Below, piece after piece: positions 1-10,639 of a stretch of 64,000 nucleotides of DNA. Made by a program: the position numbers and the translations under genes. This DNA comes from Gnetum montanum. Taxonomy: Eukaryota; Streptophyta; Gnetopsida; Gnetales; Gnetaceae. The notes under the pieces are model-generated. The model was not told the DNA's origin, searched no databases, and was given only the letters and a program-made list of their open reading frames with translations. Location: NCBI GenBank assembly GCA_015680685.1, contig MNCI01035156.1, positions 122,040 to 186,039 on the forward strand, read 5' to 3'. The stretch's first letter is position 1. Every line of letters starts with the position of its first letter.

Positions 1-2177
1 GGTAGCCGGCCTCCTCAGGTAACTCTTTTGACGTTCCCTGCTTCGTCCCGGGAGTAACACTGTGAGCTGCAGGTGGTTTTTTAAGTATCTGCGAATTATT
101 TAATGCAGTCAATGTTTTGGGTTCTGCAAAATCATGTGAACGGAGGGAAGTTTAAATTTTTTTTAAATACTTACCATTCAAAGCTCCAACCATGGTTTTA
201 TAAAACTATCATGCAACTCTAACCCATAGTTCAGTTTCAGCTTGTAAATCAGGACTGTAACAAGCTATGAAGATAACCTGAGCTGCAAAAACAAATCTCC
301 ATGTGACTGGCCCATGAAACGTTCCAGTCACCTGTCATTCCAGTCTATACTGGAGTCCACTGTGCCTCAGGTTCTGCAATGCTCTTTCCTTGTGACACCC
401 TGTTCACACGGTTAAATAATTAAATAATTTTGATTCTCACGTCGCGTCTCTGCTGAGTCGCCTACCTAATCCGCAGTCCCCATTTTTTTAAATCGCCTTT
501 ACCTAAATCGATTCAAAAGTAAGTTTACTGCTTTCACAGCTCAGATTTTTTTTGCTTTTAAGAAATTACGGACGCGACTTCCTCCAAGCAGCGACCACCG
601 TTCTCGGCCCGCAAGCACTCTCGTGTTTTCTAAATGTCCAACTTTCTTCGCTTACGTTTGCTTCTCTATGTTTTGCATCTGCTCGGAAAGTGAACATTCA
701 AACCCTTATAAGAAATATAAAAAACGTAATTATGGGTTTTTTGGGTTCTCGGACCTAAAATAAATATACTAAAAAATAAAAATTGAGAGCACAATGGCAA
801 AGGAGCATTGCACAGAGGCCAAAAGCAAGGAGTCAAACGATTTTGGAATGCCCTTTTGGCTTTTTAGTTTTCATTACCGGAATTCATTCGACGGAGCCGT
901 GAAACACCAATTTATGGCTTCTTTAAATTTTTACTCTTATCTGCATCTTGAGACAGTAAAGTTTGGAGCGGCAGTATGTTTGCAGTTACTGTGGATGCAT
1001 AAGAAACTGCCACTGGATAGGAGGAGGAGTTCCAGAGAAAGCCAAGTAAGGTAGCTCTAGCTCAACATCTGCGCAGAAGAAGCAGCTTTTTTGTCTTCTG
1101 AATAAACGACGGATGTATTCTATTCCGCGCCTCTGTAAGCGTCCTAGCGTTAGCTTTAGCATAGAGTCTAATAATATGTGCTATTTATGGAGAGCGTTGG
1201 TTGTTAAGATGAAGCCCTCAAAAATCAGGCAAACAATAGGGAAATTGGACGAGTGCTGTGTCAGGGGTGTGCAGAGAACTAACATTTCTCATCGGGTTGC
1301 ACTCCATTCTTCTATTAAACATAAGAGGAAAGACAAGAAAAGACATCCTTAATCAGGCACCTTAATCAGGTATACGTTGTTAAGAAAGAAAATACCATCA
1401 AGTCAGATTATAGGAAGAAGGTCTACTATTTCATAGCGAGGCAATGTAGAGTACCAGAAATAGTCGTTGTGACTGATCACCTAGCTTAATTAGTTAATTG
1501 CTTCCATCTTTTCATATAAAATCATCGTCAATTTAATCTTAACAAAATAGGATAGACTAATTATTTACAAATTGTTCTCTGCAAAATCCAAGTAATACAT
1601 GTATAATATACAAAATCTAAATTTTGAATCTCTCCCATTTTTCATTCTACTGATAAGATTCAGTTTCCTACAGCCTCTCTTTTAAATGGCCCACCCATGG
1701 ATCTGAGGCTCTACACTGATAGCACCAGCCCAGGGCGGGCCGAGCAGCGGCTTTAACATCGCAGAAGGTGAGACTCTTTACCTCTCCGCTCACGCACAGA
1801 AAAATAAGAAGGTGAGTAAAAATTGTTATGCAGTCGCTTTAGCAAATATCAGGGAATATGGTTATTGAATAATCTCTATCTTGTTTTTTTTTCCGGATGA
1901 TGAGTTGATGATTTCACAGAGAGGTAGAACTCAATTAGAAGCGAGTACAGAGAAACTTCGGTCTGCATTGCAGAACATCCACGTACAGCCATCGCTCAGG
2001 GAGTTGGGCATGTAGCAATTGATATTATTGCCGACGAATATCTTGCACTGCCCAATAAGAGGCATCAAACAAACAACAACAGAGTTTGAGCCTCTCCCCT
2101 GTGAGAGTGCCCCAGATTCTGAAAAAAAAATGAATCCACAGGATTATATCCCGGAGTTGGTTGGTCTAGGTTCATAT
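1..2177. other. CpG-rich, low-copy-looking flank; no gene recognised
   Basis: This stretch differs from the rest of the window: it is less AT-rich and keeps many CpG dinucleotides (for example around 430-620 and 1690-1800), whereas the transposon DNA that follows is CpG-poor. That is what one expects of unmethylated or genic DNA. I translated the obvious open stretches and saw no protein family I can name. Splice-like sites occur (CAG/GTAACT near 19, AAG/GTGAGT near 1812) but no convincing exon chain can be built. It may be part of a gene's introns or UTR that was invaded by the copia element starting at 2178. Confidence 0.4.
1928..2089 (+). CDS. Unidentified open segment, possible exon remnant
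   Basis: A 53-codon frame is open from just after a TAG (1925-1927) to a TGA (2087-2089). It has a protein-like composition, with residues such as IAEHPRTAIAQGVGHVAIDI in its middle. A CAG acceptor-like site ends at about 1920 after a T-rich tract, but the TAG at 1925 lies between it and the frame. I do not recognise the family. The copia LTR begins about 90 bp downstream, so any gene here would be interrupted. It could equally be a chance open frame in CpG-rich DNA. Confidence 0.18.
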   Translation, partial: NSIRSEYRETSVCIAEHPRTAIAQGVGHVAIDIIADEYLALPNKRHQTNNNRV

Positions 2178-2400
2178 TGTTGGAGAATGATTCAAACTTG
2201 ACAGCTGTATTACTTGATCATTTGCAGTTTGTTAGTTCCCTGATTTCTATTTTTCTATTTTGAGATTATGACTAAGATAGTGCCAACAGTTGCATTGTAA
2301 AGCCTAGGCTGGTTTAATATTGAATAATTAGAAGTAATCAAAACAGAGCATTAGCTTCCTGTAATCTTCTCTCTTTTTTTCTGGATTATCCTACTTCTCA
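2178..2400 (+). repeat. Co1 5' LTR
   Basis: Starts TGTTGG and ends TTCTCA, so it keeps the TG...CA boundary. It aligns with 6366-6600 through several shared blocks (GAATGATTCAAACTTGACA, CATTTGCARTTTGTTAGTTCC, GAGCATTAGCTT, GTAATCTTCTCTCT), separated by small indels. It is immediately followed by a primer-binding-site relic. Confidence 0.88.
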
Positions 2401-2401
2401 A

Positions 2402-2413
2402 TGGCAATCGAGA
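2402..2413 (+). promoter_or_regulatory. Co1 primer-binding site (degenerate)
   Basis: TGGCAATCGAGA sits one base after the LTR, where plant copia elements carry TGGTATCAGAGC, complementary to initiator tRNA-Met. About eight or nine of twelve positions can be matched if one shift is allowed. It lies in the loop and right arm of a 14-bp perfect inverted repeat (2386-2399 with 2410-2423). Confidence 0.5.
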
Positions 2414-2532
2414 AGTAGGATAAAACAAAATTGAGAGCAAAACCATCATGACAACTAATGGCAATACTGTGAGTGTCTCTCAGCCTGAGTCCTGTCTTCA
2501 AAGCTGAAAATTATGAATTCTAAAGTATCAAA

Positions 2533-3266
2533 ATGACTCTATTCAAGTTTCAAGATCTTTGGGACTTAGTAGAGAATGGGTTTGCAGATCCTTATGATGA
2601 ATAAAGATTGACTCTAAGGCAATGCTCTTTATTTAGCAAGCTATTCATGATTCAATATTTTCAAGGATTAGTAGCCACCATTGCGAAGCAAGCTTGGGGT
2701 ATACTAAGAACAAGTTTCTAGGTGATTCAAGGGTAATTATTGTGAAACTTCAAACTCTTCATTGTGATTTTGAAAGTTTGCTTATGAAAAATAGAGAGTT
2801 AGTGCAAGATTTTTTATCTAGAACATTAACGATTGTTAACCAAATGAGGTCCTTTGGAGAAAACATTACTGATCAAACAGTTGTTGCAAAAGGTTTAAGG
2901 AGTTTGACTTTGAAGTTTGATCATGTAGCGGTTGCAATTGAAGAATCTAAGGATCTCACCATGTTTTCATTAAATGAACAAATGGGTTCTTTGCAAGCAC
3001 ATGAAGCAAGATTGAACAAGACAACCAAATAGAATGAAGAAAAGACATTTCCTGTGAAGGGGGAGTCAAACAACAAGAATGATGACTCCAGAAAAGGAGC
3101 AAGTAGAGGGCATGGAGGATATTGTGGTAGAGGCAATCAAGGAAGAGGTAGAGGAGGATGTCATGAGCAGCATGAGCAAAGACAATCTGGTAAGGAACAA
3201 AGAGACAATAAAGGTATCCAATGTGATTATTGCAAAAGGTTTGGCCATGTCAAGGTCAATTACTAG
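2533..3266 (+). pseudogene. Co1 gag pseudogene (capsid and zinc knuckle)
   Basis: The capsid-like part begins MTLFKFQDLWDLVENGFADP (2533 on) and continues after a frameshift as an open stretch 2694-3032 with the UBN2-type copia gag pattern (VQDFLSRTLTIVNQMRSFGE). The nucleic-acid-binding knuckle is at 3222-3263 and reads CDYCKRFGHVKVNY. Copia knuckles are CX2CX4HX4C, so the last Cys has become Tyr and the next codon is a stop. A basic RG-rich stretch precedes it. The gene is broken by an early TAA, a frameshift before 2694 and a TAG after 3030. It would have encoded the particle-forming protein. Confidence 0.85.
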
Positions 3267-3359
3267 AAGAGACAGAAAGATGAAAACCAAGCAAATTATG
3301 CAAAAGAAAAGAAATGGGAGATCAAGTTGTTTATGACCTGACTTGAAGATTGGAAGGCT

Positions 3360-3600
3360 TCCAACGATGACTGGTTCTTAGACAATAGCTACTCTAATCA
3401 TATGACTGACACATGATCAATATTAAAAGAACTTGACAAGTTACACAAAATGAATGTGAGGCTCAAAGATGACAAGCTAATGTAAGTTGAAGGAAAAGAT
3501 ACTATGGCAATTACTAATGGACATGGCAAGGTAAAACATCTTAGTGATGTCTTCTTTGTTCCTAGTTTATCTCAAAATTTGTTGAGTGTTGGGCAACTCA
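3360..3600 (+). pseudogene. Co1 aspartic protease remnant
   Basis: The sequence around 3369-3405 reads DWFLDNSYSNHMTD. Copia proteases have W-x-x-DSG-A/C-S-x-H-M at this place, so the catalytic D-S/T-G triad is now D-N-S (3381-3389). Downstream, VKHLSDVFFVPSLSQNLLSVGQL (in part) is the conserved copia block that ends the protease and leads to integrase. A TGA follows the HMT motif and a TAA lies near 3483, so the remnant is inactive. Confidence 0.75.
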
Positions 3601-4606
3601 TGGTTAGAGAATATAGTGTCTTGTTTAGTCATGATTCGTGTGATAAGAGACAAACAATTAGATCAGGTGATTGTTGAGGTGCATATGAATCCAAACAAGC
3701 TATACCCACTTGAGTTTTCTAATATAGAAAATCATGCTCTTGTTATAAAAGAAAATAGTGAGTCCTGGCTATGGCATTTAAGATATGGATATTTGAATGT
3801 TAAGGGGTTGGAATTATTAAGTCAAAGGAAATGGTTTTTGGGTTGTCAAGTCTTTGAATTTATGTGAAGGGTGTATTTTTGGAAAACAAATTAGAAAACT
3901 ATTTCCTACGGAAAAGTCTTGGTGGGCATCTAATTGTCTTGATCTTGTACATGCTCATTTGTGTGGTCCTATGAAAATAAAGTTATTTAATAAGAGTCAA
4001 TACTTTTGCTATTCACAAATGATTACAATTGCATAGGTTGGGTTTATTTCCTGCAACAAAAGTTAGAAACCTTTGAAGTTTTCAGAAAATTCAAAGAACT
4101 TGTTCAAATGAAAATTGGAAGATGCATCAAGACCTTTGGCATTGAAAATGATGGTGAGTTTGTGTCTCAAGAATTTGATCTTTTTTATGAAAGCCAGGGA
4201 ATTCACAAAGAATTAACAACACCGTATACACCTAAGCAAAACAGAGTGGCCAAATGACAAGAAGTCTATTGACAAGAAGTCTATTGAAGGCAAAAGGACA
4301 TCCAAATTAGCTATAGGGAGAAGCAGTTGCCACTATAGTTTATTTGTTGAATTTTTCACCAATAGGGAAATGATTAACAAAACTCCATATGAAGCATGGA
4401 ATGGTAGGAAGCCTTCGGTAAGCCACTTAAGAGTCTTTGGTTGTATTTCCTATGCTTTGATAGATTTTCATAATCGTAGCAAGCTTGATGAAAAAGTTGT
4501 CAAATGTATTTTTATTGTCTATTGTTCCAATTCCAAAGCATATAGGCTATATAACCTTCTTAGTGGCAAAGTGTTCATTAGCATGAATGTTGAGTTTGAT
4601 GAATAG
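3586..4606 (+). pseudogene. Co1 integrase remnant
   Basis: The GAG-pre-integrase zinc region is recognisable as SWLWHLRYGYLNVKGLELLS followed, after a frameshift, by CEGCIFGKQIRKLF. The second zinc-binding His appears as Tyr. The catalytic core follows: VHAHLCGPMKIKLFNKS, where copia has HSDxCGP (first catalytic Asp changed to His), then IENDGEFVSQEF (second Asp) and TTPYTPKQNRVAK then stop (the Glu is lost). The conserved INKTPYEAWNGRKPSVSHLR block is at 4373 on. Frameshifts near 3854, 4010 and 4260 break it. Confidence 0.88.
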
Positions 4607-4789
4607 GTAAGGTGAACATGGCATGAAAATAATGAAGGATTGTACTTTGAATTTCCAACTGAAGGAGAAACAAATGGAGTTCAATAGCAAACTCATCCTA
4701 GCTCACTAGATTCATCGGTTCTAGCTTCACCAAATTCTACTATTTCAAGTTTCAGCTATGGTAGTACTTCTCCAAGAAAGTTCAAGTCA

Positions 4790-5700
4790 TTGACTAAAGT
4801 CTATAAGACAACACAAGCCTTATTTGTTGCATACCCAATAAGCTTTGAAGAAGCAGTAGAGAATAAAGAATGGCATAATGCAATGGCAAAGGAGCTGAAG
4901 GCAATTCAAAAAAATGATACATGGGAATTGGTAGAGCTACCAAAAGGCAAGAATATTATAGAAGTTAAATGGGTTTTTAGAACAAAATATGATGCAAATG
5001 GTAGCATTCAGAAGCAGAAGGCTTAGGTCATGTCAAAAGGATATTCACAACAACAAGCTGTAGATTTTGAAAACACCTTTTCACTAGTTGCATGGTTTGA
5101 AACTGTAAGATTACTCTTAGCCTTGGCTGCTTAATTGAATTGGACTATTTATCGATTTGATGTAAAGTCTACATTTCTAAATGAAGACTTAAAGGAAGAA
5201 GTTTATGTCTCTAAACTTGAAGGCTTTATTGTTCAAGGAAAAGAAAAGCAAGTTTACATGTTAAAAAGGCACTTTATAGACTGAAGTAGGCTCCACGGGC
5301 ATGGTACAACAAAATTGACTCATATTTTCTCCAAAATGGCTTTGAAAGGAGTAAGAATGAACCCAATATTTATTTGAAGGAACAAGGTAAAAATGATCTT
5401 TTGATTATTTGCCTCTATGTGGATGATATGATATGTAGGGGTTCTTATTCTCTCATTGAAGAATTCAAAGTTTGCATGAAGAAAAAGTCTGAAATGTCAT
5501 ATTTAGGTGTGTTGCACTACCTTTTTAGCTTTGAAGTAAAGCAGGTTGAAGATGGAATCTTTGTGTCACAAAGCAAATATGCTACTAATTTACTTAAATG
5601 ATTTAACATGTTGAATTGCAAAATTGCAGCAATACCTATGAACTTGAATGAGAAGTTGCAAATTAATGATGGTATTGAACTAACAAGTGCAAGGCATTTC
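4790..5700 (+). pseudogene. Co1 reverse transcriptase remnant
   Basis: The copia RT signature FEEAVENKEWHNAMAKELKA, NDTWELVELPKGKNII and KWVFRTKYDANG is at 4845-5010. It is followed after a TAG by [19 protein letters not shown] and FDVKSTFLNEDLKEEVYV. The active-site box is CLYVDDMI with YVDD at 5416-5427 intact. A one-base disruption near 5280-5370 splits the thumb region, and stops occur at about 5023, 5131, 5281 and 5599. Two of the three catalytic Asp residues (YVDD) survive but the frame does not. Confidence 0.9.
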
Positions 5701-6219
5701 AAATGCTTAGTAAGAGGATTAATCTATTTGACTCATACGAGACCTAACATAGCTTTCTCAGTTGGAGTTATTTCAAGATTCATGCACTCTCCTACAAAGC
5801 ATCATCTTGTAGTAAAGAAATTTTTACGATGTATTGTAGGAATAATTGATTTTGAACTGTGGTATGATCATGTTTCAGAGTTCAAACTATTTGGATACAC
5901 TAACATCAATTGGGCTGGATGTTTAGAAGATAAAAGAAGCACTTGGGGTTACATTTTTAATCTTGGTTTAGCTTCCATATGTTGGAGTTCAAAGAGGCAA
6001 GCTACAACTACCCTATCTTCATTTGAAGCTGAATATGCACCTGCAACCTCATCAGCATTTCAAGCAATTTGGTTAAGGAGAATTCTTGTAGATCTCAATC
6101 AAGGGCAAAAGGAAGCAATTGAAATTTATTGCAACAACAAAGCTGCAATTTCAATGTCAAAAAATCCAGCCTACCATGGAAGAACTATGCATATTGACAT
6201 TCGGGTTCATTTTATTTGA
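5608..6219 (+). pseudogene. Co1 RNase H domain (largest open piece)
   Basis: A 203-codon open piece with the copia RNase H order: GLIYLTHTRPNIAFSVGVIS (RT connection), FGYTNINWAGCLEDKRSTWG, SICWSSKRQATTTLSSFEAE, AIWLRRILVDL and KNPAYHGRTMHIDIRVHFI. The first catalytic Asp, normally in GYSDSDWAG, has become Asn. The domain would remove RNA from RNA-DNA hybrids. It is the least damaged part of the element. The polyprotein ends shortly after 6219. Confidence 0.88.
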
Positions 6220-6365
6220 GATCTTGTGTCAAATGAATCAATTATCTTGATGTACGACAATACGAATGAGTAGGTGGTTGTTTTTCTCACAAAGTCCCTT
6301 CCTCAAGACAAGCATGTTTATTTCAATCTTAGACTTCATGTATCCAAGTCTGAATCAAGGGTAAG

Positions 6366-6600
6366 TGTTAGAGAATGATTCAAACTTGACACCTATATTA
6401 ACAGCTTCTTTACTTGGTCATTTGCAATTTGTTAGTTCCTTGATTTTTTGTTTTTCTAGTTTTGAGATCATGGCTAAGATAGTGCCCAAATTTTCTGTAA
6501 TTTAGTTGCAGTATCAAATAATTGGTAACACTTAAGCAATAAAAATAGAGCATTAGCTTTGTGTAATCTTCTCTCTCTTGTTCTAGATTATCCTCTCCTT
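6366..6600 (+). repeat. Co1 3' LTR
   Basis: Starts TGTTAGAGAATG after a purine-rich stretch (ATCAAGGGTAAG, 6355-6365) in the polypurine-tract position. It matches 2178-2400 block by block. Its right edge is fixed only to within a few bases because the last ten bases diverge from the 5' copy. Confidence 0.85.
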
Positions 6601-6607
6601 TGTCCCT

Positions 6608-7003
6608 TTGTCTTTGTTATCCCTTCCATATCAACACCACTTCAACCCCAACTTCAACCTTAGATCTCACAAACATCTAGATCTAGATTACCACCACTTC
6701 AACCCCAACTTGAACCTTAGATCTCCCAAACTCAAGGCCCTTGACTGTGCTTTAGGACGAATGCAGAATTACCAAGGTTTGGAAGCCACAGATTAAAAGT
6801 TCAAGGATTTATTGAAAGAACTCCATGGTTTGGTGAGTTCATTTGAAAGAAAAATCAAATCATGCTACTCTGAAGATTTTGAGTTTGATGCAGATGTCTT
6901 CCTGATAATCTGTGTTTTCCTCCTTGAGTTATTCTTTTCTTACAACAAATTCATGAAGAGTGATCTCTTCCATCCCCTTCTGGATTATAGAAGTTTTCAT
7001 TGA
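6608..7003 (+). pseudogene. DUF247-like (UPF0481) protein fragment
   Basis: One frame runs from 6608 to 7003 with a single in-frame TAA at 6794-6796. The second part reads LLKELHGLVSSFERKIKSCY then SEDFEFDADVFLIICVFLLE LFF. This matches the plant DUF247 pattern in which an 'ERKARSCYSE' helix is followed by 'DEFVxMMxxDGCFIIELF'; the 'LxGC' core is degraded to LIICVF. Only about 130 of the usual 400-500 residues remain. The upstream part contains two copies of a HHFNPNxNLRS repeat. Function of the family is largely unknown (some members act in self-incompatibility). The fragment begins right at the copia 3' end, so the insertion may have truncated it. Confidence 0.5.
6635..6730 (+). repeat. Two-copy 57-bp tandem repeat
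   Basis: The block starting ACCACTTCAACCCCAACTT at about 6635 is repeated at about 6692 with a few changes, encoding HHFNPNFNLRS and HHFNPNLNLRS in the DUF247-like frame. The repeat is in phase with the reading frame (57 = 19 codons). Confidence 0.8.
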
Positions 7004-7098
7004 CTCGATGATTTCTAGTACTGTAGTTTTTACAATTTACAAATATGTATGCCTTGAACTAATCAAAACATGAAATAGACTATATCTTGTTGTAGCTA

Positions 7099-7292
7099 GT
7101 GAGGGGGAGGTGGTGGTGGGTGGTTCGGTGGGTAGGCCCCAGTTTGGGATTCTTTTTGTTATGTCCTAAGTGTTGGGAGATTTGTTGGGGGAGGAAGGGA
7201 GAAGCCCTCCTATTTTTGGGGAAAATTTTTGTACTCTCTTGTAAATTCTTTTTAGAACTAATATATCCTAAAATTTTTCAAAAAAAAAAATC
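7099..7292 (+). mobile_element. Probable LINE-type 3' tail
   Basis: A G-rich segment is followed by a T-rich stretch with TTTTTGTACTCTCTTGTAAA, then ATATATCC and a terminal A-run at 7280-7291. This layout, ending in oligo-A, is typical of the 3' UTR of plant L1-type retrotransposons. There is no coding match long enough to confirm it, and no target duplication was found. A processed pseudogene 3' end is the alternative. Confidence 0.35.
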
Positions 7293-8925
7293 TTTTTCAA
7301 CCTAAATATTGTCTCCAAATTTATCAAAGTTTGAGCAAAATTTTCCATTGAATTTTGGTTTTAATTACTTATGTAGCATGGCACTTGTTATCAAAAATCA
7401 AATTCGATGACATTTATATTTCTACCAAAATTATATACAAGTAATACACAAGAAAGGAGTACTTGTTTAACTGAAAAAATACTAGTTTTTTAATTATACT
7501 AAAAGTTAATTAGTTTCTATTGCACCAACAGAGGGAGTTAGCACTAACAAAAAATTTTCTGAAATGAAATGAAGCTTTATTACGTTTGAAAAACTAGAGG
7601 ATCTACTAGATAGATATTACATTTTATGAAAAATAAAGATAGATTCTACAAATTGACCAAGCATCAATGGGCCATCAAAAACAAATCATATAGACTTTTT
7701 GTTGTAACATACTAACACTATCTCAAATGGATAGTAATAGCATAAGAAAGAAACACATGTAATTCATCTTTATAATGCTATCTCACATGGGTAGTCATAG
7801 CACAAGGAAGAAATGCATGTAACTCATCTTCAAGGGCTCTTGATATGCACAACCTACAAATGTGCTCTTCTCGAGAGAGTTGAATTCATCTTGCACTTTC
7901 AATTCTAATATGATGAAAACTTAAGCAAAGCTTGCTGAGAGCATTTCGATACTTGATAAGAATAGCAGTTGAGAGATAGTGAGCTTCTACATCTAGTTTA
8001 TTAAATCTAATGTGATGTAAATAAAATTACCCCTTTCCTTCCACATTAGTTCACATTTGTATTAAAACCTTCTTCTCGACCCAAAATTAACATGATTAAG
8101 CTTTGATATGGCCACAATGGGACTTGAACACATCATCTAGAAAATGACCCAAAATTGACATCTCCAACTCAAACAAATGTGTCAAAGGTATTGTCTAAAT
8201 ACTATATCTAAGTATACAAGCATTAGAAAAATGATAATTCAAAAATATAGGTTCCTCATCTTCCACTACTACATGTATACAAAATCTATAGATGCGTTAT
8301 TCTCTTTATTTCAATTAATAAATAGTGAGATCCCATATGAGTATATGTGATTACCACATTACTTTCTTAGAAAATAGTAGCAAATGAATAAGTAGGTATT
8401 TTTATTAAGGATCATCTTTAGATCTACTACAAATAAAATTGCTTTTTTCCACATGGTTGTTTCCCATGTGTACTTTAATGCCTTCTATGTGATTCTTATT
8501 TTTAGATCTTTAAAGCTCAAATTTAAATCTTGATCTTTAATATTCTATTTTGGAAGACATTTTTTCCATAATTGAACTATCCTTTTTCCTAAGTGACTTT
8601 ATAAACTTTTATGGATAGGTGGATGCCAAGCCTAGCAAGCATCATTTTATAAAATTGTAGAAATTTTTGAGGAGTTACAATTTCTATAGGTAGCATATCT
8701 TCTTCTGCTAATAAAACATCATATAGAGTTTAAGCCTTTACCTAAAGTTCCTACAACAAAAATTATTTCTAAATACATTTCAAATGTTTCTATTGGCCTG
8801 AGGTAAATTGGGTTCCTAAGGCTTATAATTGTATAGCCATCTAGAAACTTTTATAGAACTCAAATAGAGCTTTATAACTTAGCAATATCTCCTAGAATCG
8901 AATCCATAAATTAGAGATTCAAAAT
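7293..8925. other. Non-coding AT-rich stretch with a local duplication
   Basis: No reading frame with recognisable protein sequence on either strand. The only structure I see is a two-copy 60-bp tandem repeat at 7715-7831. It is bounded on the right by the end of gypsy element Gy1. Confidence 0.5.
7715..7831 (+). repeat. Two-copy 60-bp tandem repeat
   Basis: ACACTATCTCAAATGGATAG at 7715 recurs as AATGCTATCTCACATGGGTAG-like sequence at 7775, exactly 60 bp later. Both are followed by AGCAYAAGRAAGAAAYRCATG and TAAYTCATCTT. Confidence 0.85.
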
Positions 8926-9754
8926 TGATGAGTGGCGAGGTACCTTTGCATCCAAACATATGAATCATAAGCGCTCATGCATGATCCAATTGAATTCCAT
9001 GGATGGAACTAGTTGTGCACATAAATCATTATGCTTTGATCGTAGTTTGCTATCTTTTCACATGGACTAGCAGTAGCTTTATCATGTATGGTTTAGTCCA
9101 AAGTGAGGCATATGATTAATGTAGTCTAGCCCTATGGTGCTCCTAATGAAAATTAATTAAGCTAATTAATAATAGAAAGTAAAGTCTAAACTAGCCTACG
9201 TGTGATGAGTATCCATTCTTAATCATTTTCACATGCCTTGGACTTCATGTAACTATAGCTGGGATTACCAAGTAATTACACTTAAGTGCTTGCGATTAGT
9301 TGTACTCATTCTGCTCAATGACAAGAATCGTAAAGAGCAATAAATTGAAACATTAACTAAGGAAAATGATAAATGGGTAAACAATTTAAAGCAATAATAA
9401 ATCTAAGTAAATGCTACAATGATGAAAGGAATTTCAATCTTTATTTCTGGTCATGTAACACATTCAAGTACGTCACACTTGAATTAGGATGTTGTACAAT
9501 CACTTAACATCACACTATAGGCATGTACTATGAAATAACAAAATAGGAAATTAATAATTTATGAAAAAGCTAACTAACATCTATTAACCCACCATGTCTT
9601 AATTGTGCACCTAAGTGTTGTATTTATAGGCTAGCATAGAAGAGATGATATTGGATATACAACATCTCTTCTTAAGACCCGATATCACATATCTGATATC
9701 GATGCTCTGATATTGGATATCCAATATTGGAGCTGACAGCATCATGACTCATCA
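8926..9754 (-). repeat. Gy1 3' LTR
   Basis: 829 bp. Matches 17217-18025 closely (for example ATGTATGGTTTAGTCCAAAG at 9084 and 17376). On the minus strand it starts TGATGAGTCATGATG at 9754. Dyads of the GATATC type lie at 9681, 9695, 9709 and 9723 (14-bp steps), and the TATA box TATAAATA (minus) is at 9621-9628. The polypurine tract GTCATGGAGGTA (minus) abuts it at 9755 on. Confidence 0.9.
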
Positions 9755-10639
9755 TACCTCCATGACTGAATGAAAATTCATCCTCAAGTTAAACAAAATG
9801 AGGAACAAGTTCTTTACAACATATTTGGAAGGTATGGAATTATTGACTAACTTAAACAAACAAAAAAACAAACAAATTTACTCTTACATGCCACAGTGGT
9901 ATTTTACAAAAATTTGGACAAGAAATTATAAGACACAAATTTGGAGAAGCTCATGTAGTTCCCAGAGTTGGTGGCTTCTCATTAGTCACTTCCCTTTGTC
10001 ACATGGCCTTTGAAATTTGTAGCAGTTGAGTAGTGCCTACAACTTTTCATCCTCCATTCTTAGGTCATGTACTATCCATGCTACTAAACTAATGTGTGCT
10101 TGTGCTGGTACGTTCCATGGCAATGGTAGCTACAAGAACATTTTCTTGGCCTTCACATACCAAGCTGCAAACTTCCATTGTTCTTCCTCAAAGGTCCTAG
10201 CCTTTTTCTTCAACACATGGTTATCTATTAATCTTTAGGCTAGGTTTGAGGCTACATCCTTCTCTCCATGGTAGCAATCCTTAATCACCTCTAGTTTTGA
10301 GTTTGCTACATGAAGTTTCTATAAAGCAACTTTTCTGTTTGCAAATCCTTTTTCATATAATGCATAGGTGCTCACCACCTACTGCTCTAATGTATTTCTA
10401 AGCTAACTTGCTATGAACATGGCAAGGGTGGCATATCATAGGTTAGCCAATGTCATGTATTCCTTTAAGTCCTTATTTTATAGATCTTTATTCTTCACTT
10501 CTACTTGCTAGACCTAGGCATAACTATCCAAGATGGGTTGCTAGTCAGGATTTTGTGTTGCATGGATCTGGTATGAGCTTTGACCATCTAAATTTCCTTT
10601 TTGTTGATTTGCTTATACATACTAACCTAGTCCCAAAAG

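Larger units (their letters stand above)
2178..6600 (+). mobile_element. Co1: decayed Ty1-copia LTR retrotransposon
   Basis: Two diverged direct repeats (2178-2400 and 6366-about 6600) both start TGTTRGAGAATGATTCAAAC. They enclose a copia-order polyprotein: gag, zinc knuckle, protease, integrase, reverse transcriptase, RNase H. The integrase-before-RT order is diagnostic of copia. The total of 4.4 kb is normal for a compact copia element. All domains are in the + frame set but are interrupted by many stops and frameshifts, so the element is dead. No clear 5-bp target duplication is visible at the two ends. LTR divergence is high, pointing to an old insertion. Confidence 0.93.

Noticed and set aside
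175-282. Minus-strand exon-like segment with a TTTTTGCAG acceptor and GTAAGT donor (QVIFIACYSPDLQAETELW)
   Set aside because: All three frames contain a stop before the donor, and I could not attach neighbouring exons or name a family.
1696-1755. ATG-initiated MDLRLYTDSTSPGRAEQRL resembling the start of a theta-class glutathione S-transferase
   Set aside because: Only about 15 residues look alike, the family's Gln is missing from the SQPSRA motif, a stop follows at once and no downstream GST exon was found.
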